This document shows positions 32,765 through 44,091 of a stretch of DNA of 64,000 nucleotides, one piece after another (within the stretch, counting starts at the first letter, position 1; each line of letters begins with the position of its first letter). The notes under the pieces are model-generated. The model had not been told where the DNA came from and did not search any database. It saw nothing but the letters and a program-made list of their open reading frames with translations. The DNA comes from Astragalus membranaceus (Eukaryota; Streptophyta; Magnoliopsida; Fabales; Fabaceae), in contig CM076846.1 in NCBI GenBank assembly GCA_039519185.1, positions 149,744,605 to 149,808,604 on the forward strand. Direction: 5' to 3'. A program made the position numbers and the translations under genes.

Positions 32765-35369
32765 TGTAACGCCCCAAAATAATTTAATTATTTATTTAAT
32801 TAAGTTATTTAAGGCTTACAATATTTATTTAATTTAATTAAATAATTCAAGGTTTAATTATTTTATTTTATTTATTAGGAGGTGTTGTCACTAATTAAGT
32901 GGTGCGAGCAAGGGCCCGTGATCCACAATTAGGCCCGTGGCCCATTGCCTAGTCAAGGAATTCGACTCACAAGGGGTCTTAGAAATTAGTTTTCATTTTT
33001 TTACTCTATTGCAAAAAGAAAGAAAAGAAACGTAAAAAGAGAGAGTGAGAAGAGGAGAAGTGCGAAGTGAAGAGGAGAAGAAGAGAAAGGGGCGAATCAC
33101 TCAAGGAGGAGGAAGAGCTTGATTGGAGTCTTGCATTTTCCTTGGAGCTTTGCTATCAATTTTCGACTTCCATAAGGTTAGGGGGTCCTCTTTTTGTTTT
33201 TAATACCTTATGCGAATTGGTGATGCTTAGGGTTAGGGTTCTAGGATAGTTTCCATGAATGAATTGTGATGTTGATGATTAATTTATAGTATTGTGATGC
33301 TTGATTTTGAATTGCCTATGTTGAAATCGCATGATTGATGTTTGAATTGTTGCTAATGCGAATTGGATGTCATATGTTTGAATATATGACTTATTGGTGC
33401 TTACTTGTTGAAAATTGAGAATCATGGTGATACTTGAATCATATATATAATTGAGTGTTTTGGTGAATTTAAATTGGCATTTGAATTGAAGAATTCTGAT
33501 TTTGGAAGCCCCTAGGCGCCTTGGGCGCCATATGCATGTTGCTGGATTTTGTGTTCTGCGCCTTAGTCATGGGCGCCAGGCGCCCAGCAGTGTGCCTGCG
33601 CCAGTTTTCCAATTCTGTTGCCCCTGTGTTGCTGTTTCTGTGTCAGTGTTGCTGTGCCTATTGCCACTGTGTGGCTGTGTTCTGTGTCACTGTGCTGCCA
33701 GTTTTGGCGCTAGGTGCTTGTGTCATGGGCGCCAAGGGCCCCAATGTTCTGGTGATGGTTTTGTAAAATTTGGTTTCAGGTTTTCATAGTCAGGTAAAAT
33801 GGCTCGTGCAAAATGATTTTGGGCACCAAAATAGTTGGGTTGCGTGTTTTCACTAGGCGCCTAGTGTATGGGCGCCAAAAATGCTGTTCACTTTTTGACA
33901 AAATTTTTATTGGGTTCTCATATTCTGAGCATTTGGCTCGTGTAAAATCAATTTCGAAGTAAAATGAGTTTTGTTGCATGTTGGCCTTAGGCGCCTAGTG
34001 CCTGGGCGCCGTGTTGCTGTGCTGGGCGCAATGCGCCTATGCGCGTGCTGTTTCCTGGGCGCCAAGCGCCTATGCGCGCTGCTGTTTCCTGGGCGCCAAG
34101 CGCCTATGCGCGCTGCTGTTCCCTGGGCGCCGAGCGCCTATGCGCGTTACTGTCTCCTGGGCGCCATGCGCCTATGCGTGTTGCCTTTCCTGGGCGCCCA
34201 GCGCCCATGCGCCAGTTTCCAGGATGTCTAAGTATTTTTCCTATTTTGTTTTTAATGTAACTTTTGACTCGGTTATCCAAATTTAACGGTTCAAAATGCG
34301 TTTCGAAGCTAATTTCAGTGTCTATCCAAATGTTCCAATTTTGTGCAAAAATAAATTATTTTACTGGTGTTTCTGGGCTGAGGTGTTCAAGTGTCCAAAT
34401 GGCAATTTTTACCCACTTTCCCTATGTCGTGTCAAATCATAAATTGACCTAATTGAAGTTGGTGTTGGTGTGAGTGGTGGGTTGAATTGGTCAGTATATT
34501 TTGGTGTGATTGGTGAGCAGAGGCTTCGGCCTAATTTTAAATTTGGTGAGCTGATTAATGCACTATGGTGAGAATATGAATTAAAATGGTGAGCTGAATG
34601 AAATGGTGATTTTATTTAATTGTAGTGTGTTGTGATGCATTTCCATAACACCTCATGATACATGTGCATTATTGGTGAGCAGAGGCCACGGCCTAATTTT
34701 AATTGGTGAGCAGAGGCTTCGGCCTAGTTTTATTTGGTGAGCAGAGGCTACGGCCTATTTGTATTTGGTGACGGATCCGACATGCATGTGCCCGTGGAGT
34801 TTGGGTTGCATTTCATGCATAATCATATATTGTGTAGTGCTGCTTAGAAATAGAATGTTGATGTGATTGTTTCCATTGTTGTGAACTGGTGTGTCTGGTT
34901 TCCTTTTTCCTATGCAGTGCTTAATTCCCATATGTTATTAATTATGAAAAGAGACTCACCCTACTGCTTTTATGTTGCTTCTTATGTCGGCAACGTGCAG
35001 GTAATAACGAGTGAAGGTTTCCCTTATGCCTTCGTCTGGTAGGAAGTGTCACGCTCTGATACGTAGCACCAGGGGGGGTGTCCTATGTTTATGTATTATT
35101 TTCCTTAAACCGTTAGATTTTTATTGGTGACGTATTGGTTTTTATTTTAGAACTCATTATTATTCCGCTGCTGGTGGTGACTGAATTTAGTAGATGCGAA
35201 CTAAACGTTTTTTTTATGGTGCTACGTATCTTGTGTTTTGAACCGAACTGTGAAAAGTGAAGTGGTTGATTTTTATGGAGTAAGTGTAGCACTCGCTTAA
35301 ATTGTTTTCAAAAAAAAAAAAAACTCTGATTTTATTAAAAAGTAAGGTTATTAGAAAAGGGGTGTTACA
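32765..35369 (+). repeat. Element C 5' LTR
   Basis: 2605 bases. The first part is AT-rich, then comes a GC-rich block with many GGCGCC palindromes (33505-34215). Within it are cassettes of about 34 bases such as CCTGGGCGCCAAGCGCCTAT. Then come GAGCAGAGGC hairpins (about 34516-34757). It ends GGGGTGTTACA. Confidence 0.93.
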
Positions 35370-35373
35370 TTAG

Positions 35374-35385
35374 TGGTATCAGAGC
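35374..35385 (+). other. Element C primer binding site (initiator Met tRNA)
   Basis: TGGTATCAGAGC, four bases after the LTR. Confidence 0.92.
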
Positions 35386-35488
35386 AGTTCGGTCTGTCCG
35401 GCCAAGTCGTCCTGTTATAGTGTCTTATGACAAATAGAATTGTTAGATTAGTTCTAAATTTCTGTTTGTGCTGCAGTGATAGTTTGAA

Positions 35489-38400
35489 ATGGCTGGGAGG
35501 AACGGCGCTGCTCTTGCTGCTGCTTTGCAGGCTATGGCTCAAGCTGTTGGGAACCAGCAAAATGGTGCTGAAAATGCTGGGACTCGCAGTTTAGCCACGT
35601 TCCAGAGGGAGAATCCACCTGTTTTTAAGGGAAAGTACAATCCAGATGGTGCTCTAGCATGGCTGAAAGAGATCGAAAGGATATTTCGGGTCATGGATTG
35701 TAACGATGCGCAGAAGGTCAGGTATGGTACCCATACGCTGGCAGAGGAAGCTGATGATTGGTGGATGGAGGTTAGGCAGAGGTTAGAGACTGCTAATGAG
35801 GAGATAACTTGGGCTGTTTTCCGTAGAGAGTTCTTGCGGAAGTATTTTCCTGAAGATGTGAGAGGTAAGAAAGAAATAGAATTCCTTGAGCTGAAGCAAG
35901 GAAGCATGTCAGTGACGGAGTATGCTGCCAAGTTCACTGAATTGGCTAAGTTTTATCCCCATTATGCTGATGCTGATTCTGAGTTCTCAAAGTGTATTAA
36001 GTTTGAGAATGGACTGAGGGCTGATATAAAGAAAGCTGTAGGGTACCAGAAGATTCGGGTATTTGCTGATTTGATCGACAGTTGCAGGATATATGAAGAT
36101 GATAGTAATGCTCACTCCAAGGTCATGAGAGATCAGAGGGGTAAATTTCAGAACCGGGGTAAACCATATGAGGTTCCAGCTGGTAAGGGTAAGCAGAGGT
36201 ATGCTGATAATAAGAAACCAAGTGGGGGAGATGCCCCTGCGAAGGTTGTGTGCTACAGGTGTGGCAAGCCGGGCCATAAGAGTTTTGACTGCTCGGATAA
36301 TAAATTTTTCAAGTGCGGTAAAGAAGGTCATGTGGCTGCGAAATGTGAGAAAAGGGATGTGGTGTGCTACAACTGTGGGGAAGCAGGTCATATTAGTACC
36401 AAGTGTACTAAGCCGAAGAAAGAGAAGTCCCATGGAAAAGTGTTTGCTCTCGCAGGATCAGAGGATACTAATGAGATTAGAGGTACATGTTTTATTAATG
36501 GTATTCCTTTGATTGCTAATATTGATACTGGTGCTACGCATTCATTTATTGCTGCTTTATGTGCTGAGAAATTGGACCTTGTTTTATCTTCTATGATGAG
36601 GGAGATGGTTATTGACACTCCAGCTAAGGGTTCAGTAACTACCTCTCTTGTGTGTGCTAAGTGCCCTCTGTCAATCTTCGGCAGAGATTTTCTTGTTGAC
36701 CTTATCTGTTTGCCGTTGGGAGGGTTGGATGTCATTCTTGGTATGGACTGGTTAGTATTTAACCATGTGCATATTAATTGTTCCCGAAGATCTGTGAGTT
36801 TCCTTCCTCCCGAGGAAGAAGAATCTGTTTTGTTGCCTGCTGGTCATTTGCATAAGGTAATGAAAGAGGGAGTTCATCTGTTTGCTTTGATGGCGTCATT
36901 GTCTGCTGAGAATCAGGCGATCATCGAAGGGGTGCAAGTAGTGTGTGAGTTTCCTGAAGTGTTCCCGGATGAAATTCCAAGTGTCCCGCCAGAGAGGGAG
37001 GTTGAGTTTGCCATTGATCTTATACCTGGTACTAGGCCTGTGTCTATGGCACCGTACCGAATGTCAGCCTCAGAGTTGTCTGAATTGAAAAAGCAATTAA
37101 AAGATCTACTTGAGAAGAAATTTGTAAGGCCAAGTGTGTCACCGTGGGGTGCTCCGGTATTGTTAGTGAAAAAGAAGGACGGGAGTATGAGACTTTGTGT
37201 CGATTATAGGCAATTGAACAAAGTGACGATAAAGAACAGGTATCCGCTTCCCAGAATTGATGATCTGATGGACCAGTTGGTAGGTGCTAAGGTGTTTAGT
37301 AAAATCGATTTGAGGTCGGGTTATCACCAGATCAAGGTAAAGGATGAAGACATTCAGAAAACCGCTTTCAGAACGAGATATGGGCACTATGAGTATTCTG
37401 TGATGCCGTTTGGTGTTACCAACCCGCCGGGTGTGTTTATGGAGTACATGAATCGTACTTTCCATAGTTACTTGGATCGGTTTGTAGTTGTGTTTAGTAA
37501 CGACATTCTGGTGTATTCGAAAACAGAAGAGGAGCACGCAAAACATTTGAGGTTAGTGCTAGAAGTGTTGAAAGAAAAGAAATTGTATGCAAAATTGTCT
37601 AAGTGTGAGTTCTGGCTGAATGAAGTAGGTTTCTTTGGTCATATTATCTCTGGTAATGGTATAGCTGTGGACCCAGCCAAGGTTGATGCTGTGTCGCAAT
37701 GGGAGAGCCCGAAGTCAGTTACAGAGATTAGAAGCTTCTTGGGATTAGCTGGTTATTACAGGAGATTTATAGAAGGTTTCTCGAAGTTGGCACTTCCGTT
37801 GACTCAATTGACATGTAAGGGAAAAGCTTTTGTGTGGGATGCACGCTGTGAGGAGAGCTTCAATGAGTTGAAGAAGAGGTTGACCACATCGCCCGTTTTG
37901 ACTTTGCCTGTTCCGGATCAACCGTTTGTAGTATATTGCGATGCTTCCAAGATGGGTTTGGGAGGTGTATTGATGCAAGAGGGTAAGGTAGTAGCTTATG
38001 CGTCCAGACAGTTGAGGACCCATGAGAAGAACTACCCTACTCATGATTTGGAGCTGGCTGCAATTCTGTTTGTGCTGAAAATTTGGAGGCACTATCTGTA
38101 TGGTACTAGATTTGAAGTGTTTAGTGACCATAAGAGTTTGAAATACTTATTCGATCAGAAGGAGCTGAATATGAGACAGAGACGTTGGTTAGAATTGCTG
38201 AAGGATTATGATTTCGGCTTGAACTATCACCCCGGCAAAGCTAATGTCGTGGCTGATGCTTTAAGTCGGAAGAGTTTGCATATGTCGGCTATGATGGTGA
38301 AAGAATTAGAGTTGATTGAGCAGTTTCGGGACATGAGTCTGGTTTGTGAAGTGACACCGCAGAGTGTCAGATTGGGAATGTTGAAGATTGGCAATGAATT

Positions 38401-39853
38401 TTTGGTTAGTGTTCGAGAAGCCCAAAAGTCAGATGTAAAGTTGGTAGACTTGTTAGTTGTGAATGATCAAGCTGTGAATGGCGATTTCAAGTTAGATTCC
38501 CAAGGTGTATTGAGATTCAGAGATAGGATTTGTATTCCTGATGATGCTGAGATGAAGAGAATGATTCTTGAGGAGAGCCATAGGAGCAAGTTGAGTATTC
38601 ATCCAGGGGCTACGAAAATGTACCAAGATTTGAAGAAGTTGTTCTGGTGGCCTGGTATGAAGAAGGATGTGGCCCAGTTTGTGTATTCTTGTCTGACTTG
38701 TCAGAAGTCTAAGATTGAACATCAGAAGCCTGCGGGGTTGATGCAACCATTAGAAGTTCCGGAATGGAAATGGGATAGCATTTCCATGGATTTTGTGACT
38801 GGTTTGCCAAATACGGTGAGAGGGTTTGATGCTATATGGGTGGTTGTGGACAGATTGTCAAAGTCTGCTCATTTCTTACCAATTAATATGACTTATCCAG
38901 TTCCAAAGTTGGCAGAGATCTACATCAAGACAATTGTGAAGTTGCATGGCATTCCGCTTAGTATTGTATCTGATAGAGATCCAAGATTCACATCTGAATT
39001 TTGGAAAAGTTTGCAAGAAGCTTTGGGTTCTAAGTTGAGGTTGAGCTCCGCTTATCATCCGCAGACAGATGGTCAGACGGAGAGGACTATTCAGTCGTTA
39101 GAGGACTTGTTGAGAGCATGTGTTCTTGAGCAGGGAGGTTCATGGGATTCTCATCTTCCGTTGATAGAGTTCACTTACAACAACAGTTTTCATTCTAGTA
39201 TTGGTATGGCACCGTTTGAGGCATTGTATGGTCGGAGATGTAGGACTCCGTTGTGTTGGTATGAATCTGGAGAGAGTGCAGTGTTGGGGCCTGAAATTGT
39301 GTGAGAAACAACTGAGAAGGTAAAATTAATCCGTGAGAAGATGAAAGCGTCGCAGAGTCGACAAAAGAGCTATCATGTTAAGAGAAGGAAGGATTTAGAG
39401 TTTCAGGCCGGTGATCATGTGTTCCTGAGAGTCACTCCGGTGACTGGTGTTGGGTGTGCCTTGAAATCAAAGAAGTTAACTCCCCGTTTCATTGGTCCGT
39501 ATCAGATTACGGAGAGAGTGGGAAGTGTTGCCTATAGGGTGGCCTTGCCGCCTAATCTTTCGAACTTGCATGACGTGTTTCACGTGTCACAACTTCGAAA
39601 GTATGTTCCAGACCCGTCTCATGTGATTCAGAAGGACGAAGTAGAGGTACGGGATAATCTCACGGTTGAGACTATGCCTGTGCGAATTGAAGATAGAGAA
39701 GTGAAGATTCTGAGAGGGAAGGAGATTCTTTTGGTGAAAGTGGTTTGGTTAGGAGCTGCTGGTGAGAGTATGACTTGGGAGCTGGAGAGTAAGATGCGGG
39801 AAGCATATCCGGAGTTGTTTGATTCAGGTAATTTCGAGGACGAAATATTCTAA
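35489..39853 (+). pseudogene. Element C gag-pol polyprotein, one stop codon and altered catalytic residues
   Basis: A single frame of 1454 codons interrupted only by TGA at 39302-39304 (residue 1272). Order: gag core (residues about 45-200); CCHC knuckles at 255-268, 273-286 and 293-306; protease DTGATHSF at 346; RT about 520-720; RNase H about 810-935 (YCDASKMGLGG, YPTHDLELAA, ADALSRK); integrase with HHCC and DDE (MDFVTGLP, SDRDPRF, GQTERTIQ); and a chromodomain (VKVVWLGAAGESMTWE) after the stop. Oddities: the first Cys of knuckle 2 is Phe (residue 273), and the RT active-site box is FSND at 669-672 where copy 1 has FIDD, so the first catalytic Asp of the pair is lost. The TGA corresponds to CGA in copy 1, a CpG transition. 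It is probably inactive although almost fully open. Confidence 0.93.
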
Positions 39854-39864
39854 GTGGGGGAGAG
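39852..39864 (+). other. Element C polypurine tract
   Basis: AAGTGGGGGAGAG immediately upstream of the 3' LTR. Confidence 0.85.
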
Positions 39865-39865
39865 T

Positions 39866-42471
39866 TGTAACGCCCCAAAATAATTTAATTATTTATTTAA
39901 TTAAGTTATTTAAGGCTTACAATATTTATTTAATTTAATTAAATAATTCAAGGTTTAATTATTTTATTTTATTTATTAGGAGGTGTTGTCACTAATTAAG
40001 TGGTGCGAGCAAGGGCCCGTGATCCACAATTAGGCCCGTGGCCCATTGCCTAGTCAAGGAATTCGACTCACAAGGGGTCTTAGAAATTAGTTTTCATTTT
40101 TTTACTCTATTGTAAAAAGAAAGAAAAGAAACGTAAAAAGAGAGAGTGAGAAGAGGAGAAGTGCGAAGTGAAGAGGAGAAGAAGAGAAAGGGGCGAATCA
40201 CTCAAGGAGGAGGAAGAGCTTGATTGGAGTCTTGCATTTTCCTTGGAGCTTTGCTATCAATTTTCGACTTCCATAAGGTTAGGGGGTCCTCTTTTTGTTT
40301 TTAATACCTTATGCGAATTGGTGATGCTTAGGGTTAGGGTTCTAGGATAGTTTCCATGAATGAATTGTGATGTTGATGATTAATTTATAGTATTGTGATG
40401 CTTGATTTTGAATTGCCTATGTTGAAATCGCATGATTGATGTTTGAATTGTTGCTAATGCGAATTGGATGTCATATGTTTGAATATATGACTTATTGGTG
40501 CTTACTTGTTGAAAATTGAGAATCATGGTGATACTTGAATCATATATATAATTGAGTGTTTTGGTGAATTTAAATTGGCATTTGAATTGAAGAATTCTGA
40601 TTTCGGAAGCCCCTAGGCGCCTTGGGCGCCATATGCATGTTGCTGGATTTTGTGTTCTGCGCCTTAGTCATGGGCGCCAGGCGCCCAGCAGTGTGCCTGC
40701 GCCAGTTTTCCAATTCTGTTGCCCCTGTGTTGCTGTTTCTGTGTCAGTGTTGCTGTGCCTGTTGCCACTGTGTGGCTGTGTTCTGTGTCACTGTGCTGCC
40801 AGTTTTGGCGCTAGGTGCTTGTGTCATGGGCGCCAAGGGCCCCAATGTTCTGGTGATGGTTTTGTAAAATTTGGTTTCAGGTTTTCATAGTCAGGTAAAA
40901 TGGCTCGTGCAAAATGATTTTGGGCACCAAAATAGTTGGGTTGCGTGTTTTCACTAGGCGCCTAGTGTATGGGCGCCAAAAATGCTGTTCACTTTTTGAC
41001 AAAATTTTTATTGGGTTCTCATATTCTGAGCATTTGGCTCGTGTAAAATCAATTTCGAAGTAAAATGAGTTTTGTTGCATGTTGGCCTTAGGCGCCTAGT
41101 GCCTGGGCGCCGTGTTGCTGTGCTGGGCGCAATGCGCCTATGCGCGTGCTGTTTCCTGGGCGCCAAGCGCCTATGCGCGCTGCTGTTTCCTGGGCGCCAA
41201 GCGCCTATGCGCGCTGCTGTTCCCTGGGCGCCGAGCGCCTATGCGCGTTACTGTCTCCTGGGCGCCATGCGCCTATGCGTGTTGCCTTTCCTGGGCGCCC
41301 AGCGCCCATGCGCCAGTTTCCAGGATGTCTAAGTATTTTTCCTATTTTGTTTTTAATGTAACTTTTGACTCGGTTATCCAAATTTAACGGTTCAAAATGC
41401 GTTTCGAAGCTAATTTCAGTGTCTATCCAAATGTTCCAATTTTGTGCAAAAATAAATTATTTTACTGGTGTTTCTGGGCTGAGGTGTTCAAGTGTCCAAA
41501 TGGCAATTTTTACCCACTTTCCCTATGTCGTGTCAAATCATAAATTGACCTAATTGAAGTTGGTGTTGGTGTGAGTGGTGGGTTGAATTGGTCAGTATAT
41601 TTTGGTGTGATTGGTGAGCAGAGGCTTCGGCCTAATTTTAAATTTGGTGAGCTGATTAATGCACTATGGTGAGAATATGAATTAAAATGGTGAGCTGAAT
41701 GAAATGGTGATTTTATTTAATTGTAGTGTGTTGTGATGCATTTCCATAACACCTCATGAGACATGTGCATTATTGGTGAGCAGAGGCCACGGCCTAATTT
41801 TAATTGGTGAGCAGAGGCTTCGGCCTAGTTTTATTTGGTGAGCAGAGGCTACGGCCTATTTGTATTTGGTGACGGATCCGACATGCATGTGCCCGTGGAG
41901 TTTGGGTTGCATTTCATGCATAATCATATATTGTGTAGTGCTGCTTAGAAATAGAATGTTGATGTGATTGTTTCCATTGTTGTGAACTGGTGTGCCTGGT
42001 TTCCTTTTTCCTATGCAGTGCTTAATTCCCATATGTTATTAATTATGAAAAGAGACTCACCCTACTGCTTTTATGTTGCTTCTTATGTCGGCAACGTGCA
42101 GGTAATAACGAGTGAAGGTTTCCCTTATGCCTTCGTCTGGTAGGAAGTGTCACGCTCTGATACGTAGCACCAGGGGGGTGTCCTATGTTTATGTATTATT
42201 TTCCTTAAACCGTTAGATTTTTATTGGTGATGTATTGGTTTTTATTTTAGAACTCATTATTATTCCGCTGCTGGTGGTGACTGAATTTAGTTGATGCGAA
42301 CTAAACGTTTTTTTATGGTGCTGTGTATCTTGTGTTTTGAACCGAACTGTGAAAAGTGAAGTGGTTGATTTTTATGGAGTAAGTGTAGCACTCGCTTAAA
42401 TTGTTTTCAAAAAAAAAAAAAGAAACTCTGATTTTATTAAAAAGTAAGGTTATTAGAAAAGGGGTGTTACA
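39866..42471 (+). repeat. Element C 3' LTR
   Basis: 2606 bases, nearly identical to the 5' LTR; a few single-base differences such as near 34657 against 41759. It has the same GGCGCC block (about 40606-41316) and hairpin units. Confidence 0.93.
41622..41857 (+). repeat. AGGC-tetraloop-GCCT hairpin units in Tekay LTR
   Basis: Four copies of TGAGCAG followed by a short hairpin with stem AGGC/GCCT. The four middle bases are TTCG (41622-41633), CACG (41784-41795), TTCG (41815-41826) and TACG (41846-41857). As RNA, C(UUCG)G and C(UACG)G are UNCG-type stable tetraloops. The same units are in the 5' LTR and in copy 1, where one unit is lost. Confidence 0.75.
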
Positions 42472-44091
42472 ACAAACAACATAGCAGAGTATGAAGCGTG
42501 CATCTTGGGTATTCAAGCAGCCCTAGAATGGAAAGTTAAAAGGCTAGATGTGTATGGAGATTCAGCACTGGTTATTCATCAAGTAAGAGGCGATTGGGAG
42601 ACTAGAGATCCCAAACTGATTCCTTATTGTGTTTATGTGCAAGAATTGATGGAGTCTTTTGACGAAATCACTTTCAAACACATCCCTCGAAGCGAAAACC
42701 AGCTGGCTGATGCATTGGCAACTTTATCATCCATGTTCAATATCAATTGTGATAAAAGCTTGACTCATGTCACAATCCAGCACCGGAGCCTACCTGCGCA
42801 TCACTACTGTACAACCATAGATGAAGAGCCGGATGACAAGCCTTGGTATCATGATATCAAACAGTACATCATCAGCAGAGAATACCCTCCCGGGGCATCT
42901 GAAAATGACAAGAGAACTCTTCGGCGACTGTCAAGGAATTTCTTCCTCAGCGGTGAGGTTCTCTACAAAAGGAATTATGACATGGTCCTCTTAAGGTGTG
43001 TTGCTAAAGAAGAAGCTGAAAGAATCATGAAAGATGTACACGAGGGCTCATTCGGAACTCATTCCAGTGCGCATACTATGGCTAGACAGATTTTAAGGGC
43101 GGGCTATTACTGGTTGCAGATGGAAGGTGACTGCTACAGCTTTGTCCGAAAGTGCCACAAGTGCCAAATCTACGCTGACCACATTCATGTGCCGCCTGCC
43201 AAATTGAATGTTCTGACTGCATCCTGGCCGTTTTCAATGTGGGGAATGGATGTCATCGATCCCATTGAACCCAAAGCATCAAATGGGCATCGCTTCATCT
43301 TGGCCGCCATTGACTATTTCACGAAGTGGGTTGAAGCTGCCTCATACTCCAGTGTAACCAGTTCAGTGGTTGCCAAATTTGTGAAGAAGGATCTGATTTG
43401 CCGTTATGGTCTTCCTAACAAGATCATCACTGATAACGGCAGCAATCTGAATAGCAAAATAATGAAGGACCTGTGCGCAGAGTTCAAAATTCAGCATCAT
43501 AATTCTTCCCCCTATCGGCCCAAGATGAATGGAGCAGTGGAGGCAGCTAACAAAAACATCAAAAAGATTGTGCAAAAAATGGTGGTCACATACAAGGATT
43601 GGCATGAAATGCTTCCCTTTGCTTTGCATGGCTATCGTATTTCAGTGCGTACCTCAACTGGGGCAACTCCTTTCTCTCTGGTATACGGGTCAGAGGCGGT
43701 CCTCCCAATCGAGGTTGAGATACCACCCCTACGGGTACTCTTGGAAGCTAAAATGGAAGAAGCAGAGTGGGTGCAGGCTCGTCTGGATCAGCTAAACCTC
43801 ATTGAGGAAAAAAGAATTGCAGCTTTGTGTCATGGGCAGCTGTACCAACAGAGAATGAGAACAGCTTTTGACAAGAAAGTCCGGCACCGTGAATTCAAGC
43901 AGGGAGATTTGGTGCTTAAGAAGATCTTGCCCATCCAGACTGATCCCCGAGGGAAATGGACACCCACTTATGACGGCCCGTATGTGGTCAAGAAAGCCTT
44001 TTCTGGAGGAGCACTGATACTCACGAGCATGGACAGAGAGGATTTAAGGAACCCAGTCAATTCCGATCAAGTGAAGAAGTATTATGCCTGA
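42472..44091 (+). pseudogene. Element A pol, RNase H end and integrase
   Basis: Continuation of the pol frame after element C. It begins TNNIAEYEACILGIQAA (RNase H Glu), VYGDSALVIHQ (Asp) and NQLADALATL (Asp), completing the second Tat-type RNase H. The integrase follows: zinc-binding HEGSFGTHSSAH with CHKCQIY, catalytic Asp in WGMDVID, Asp in ITDNGSN, Glu in GAVEAANKN, then a C-terminal region with KQGDLVLKKILP and WTPTYDGPYVVKKAF. The frame is open to the TGA at 44089-44091, 528 residues from the first internal Met. It was part of one polyprotein with 31021-32764 and is now detached from it by the Tekay insertion. Confidence 0.93.

Larger units (their letters stand above)
32765..42471 (+). 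mobile_element. Element C: complete Tekay/Del chromovirus LTR retrotransposon
   Basis: A 9707-base element with TGTAAC/GTTACA termini and the target duplication ACAAA (32760-32764 and 42472-42476). LTRs are 2605 and 2606 bases and nearly identical, so insertion was recent. Order: LTR, Met-tRNA primer site, gag-pol in one frame, polypurine tract, LTR. Assignment to Tekay/Del rests on the single gag-pol frame, the integrase with a C-terminal chromodomain and long LTRs. Confidence 0.95.
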
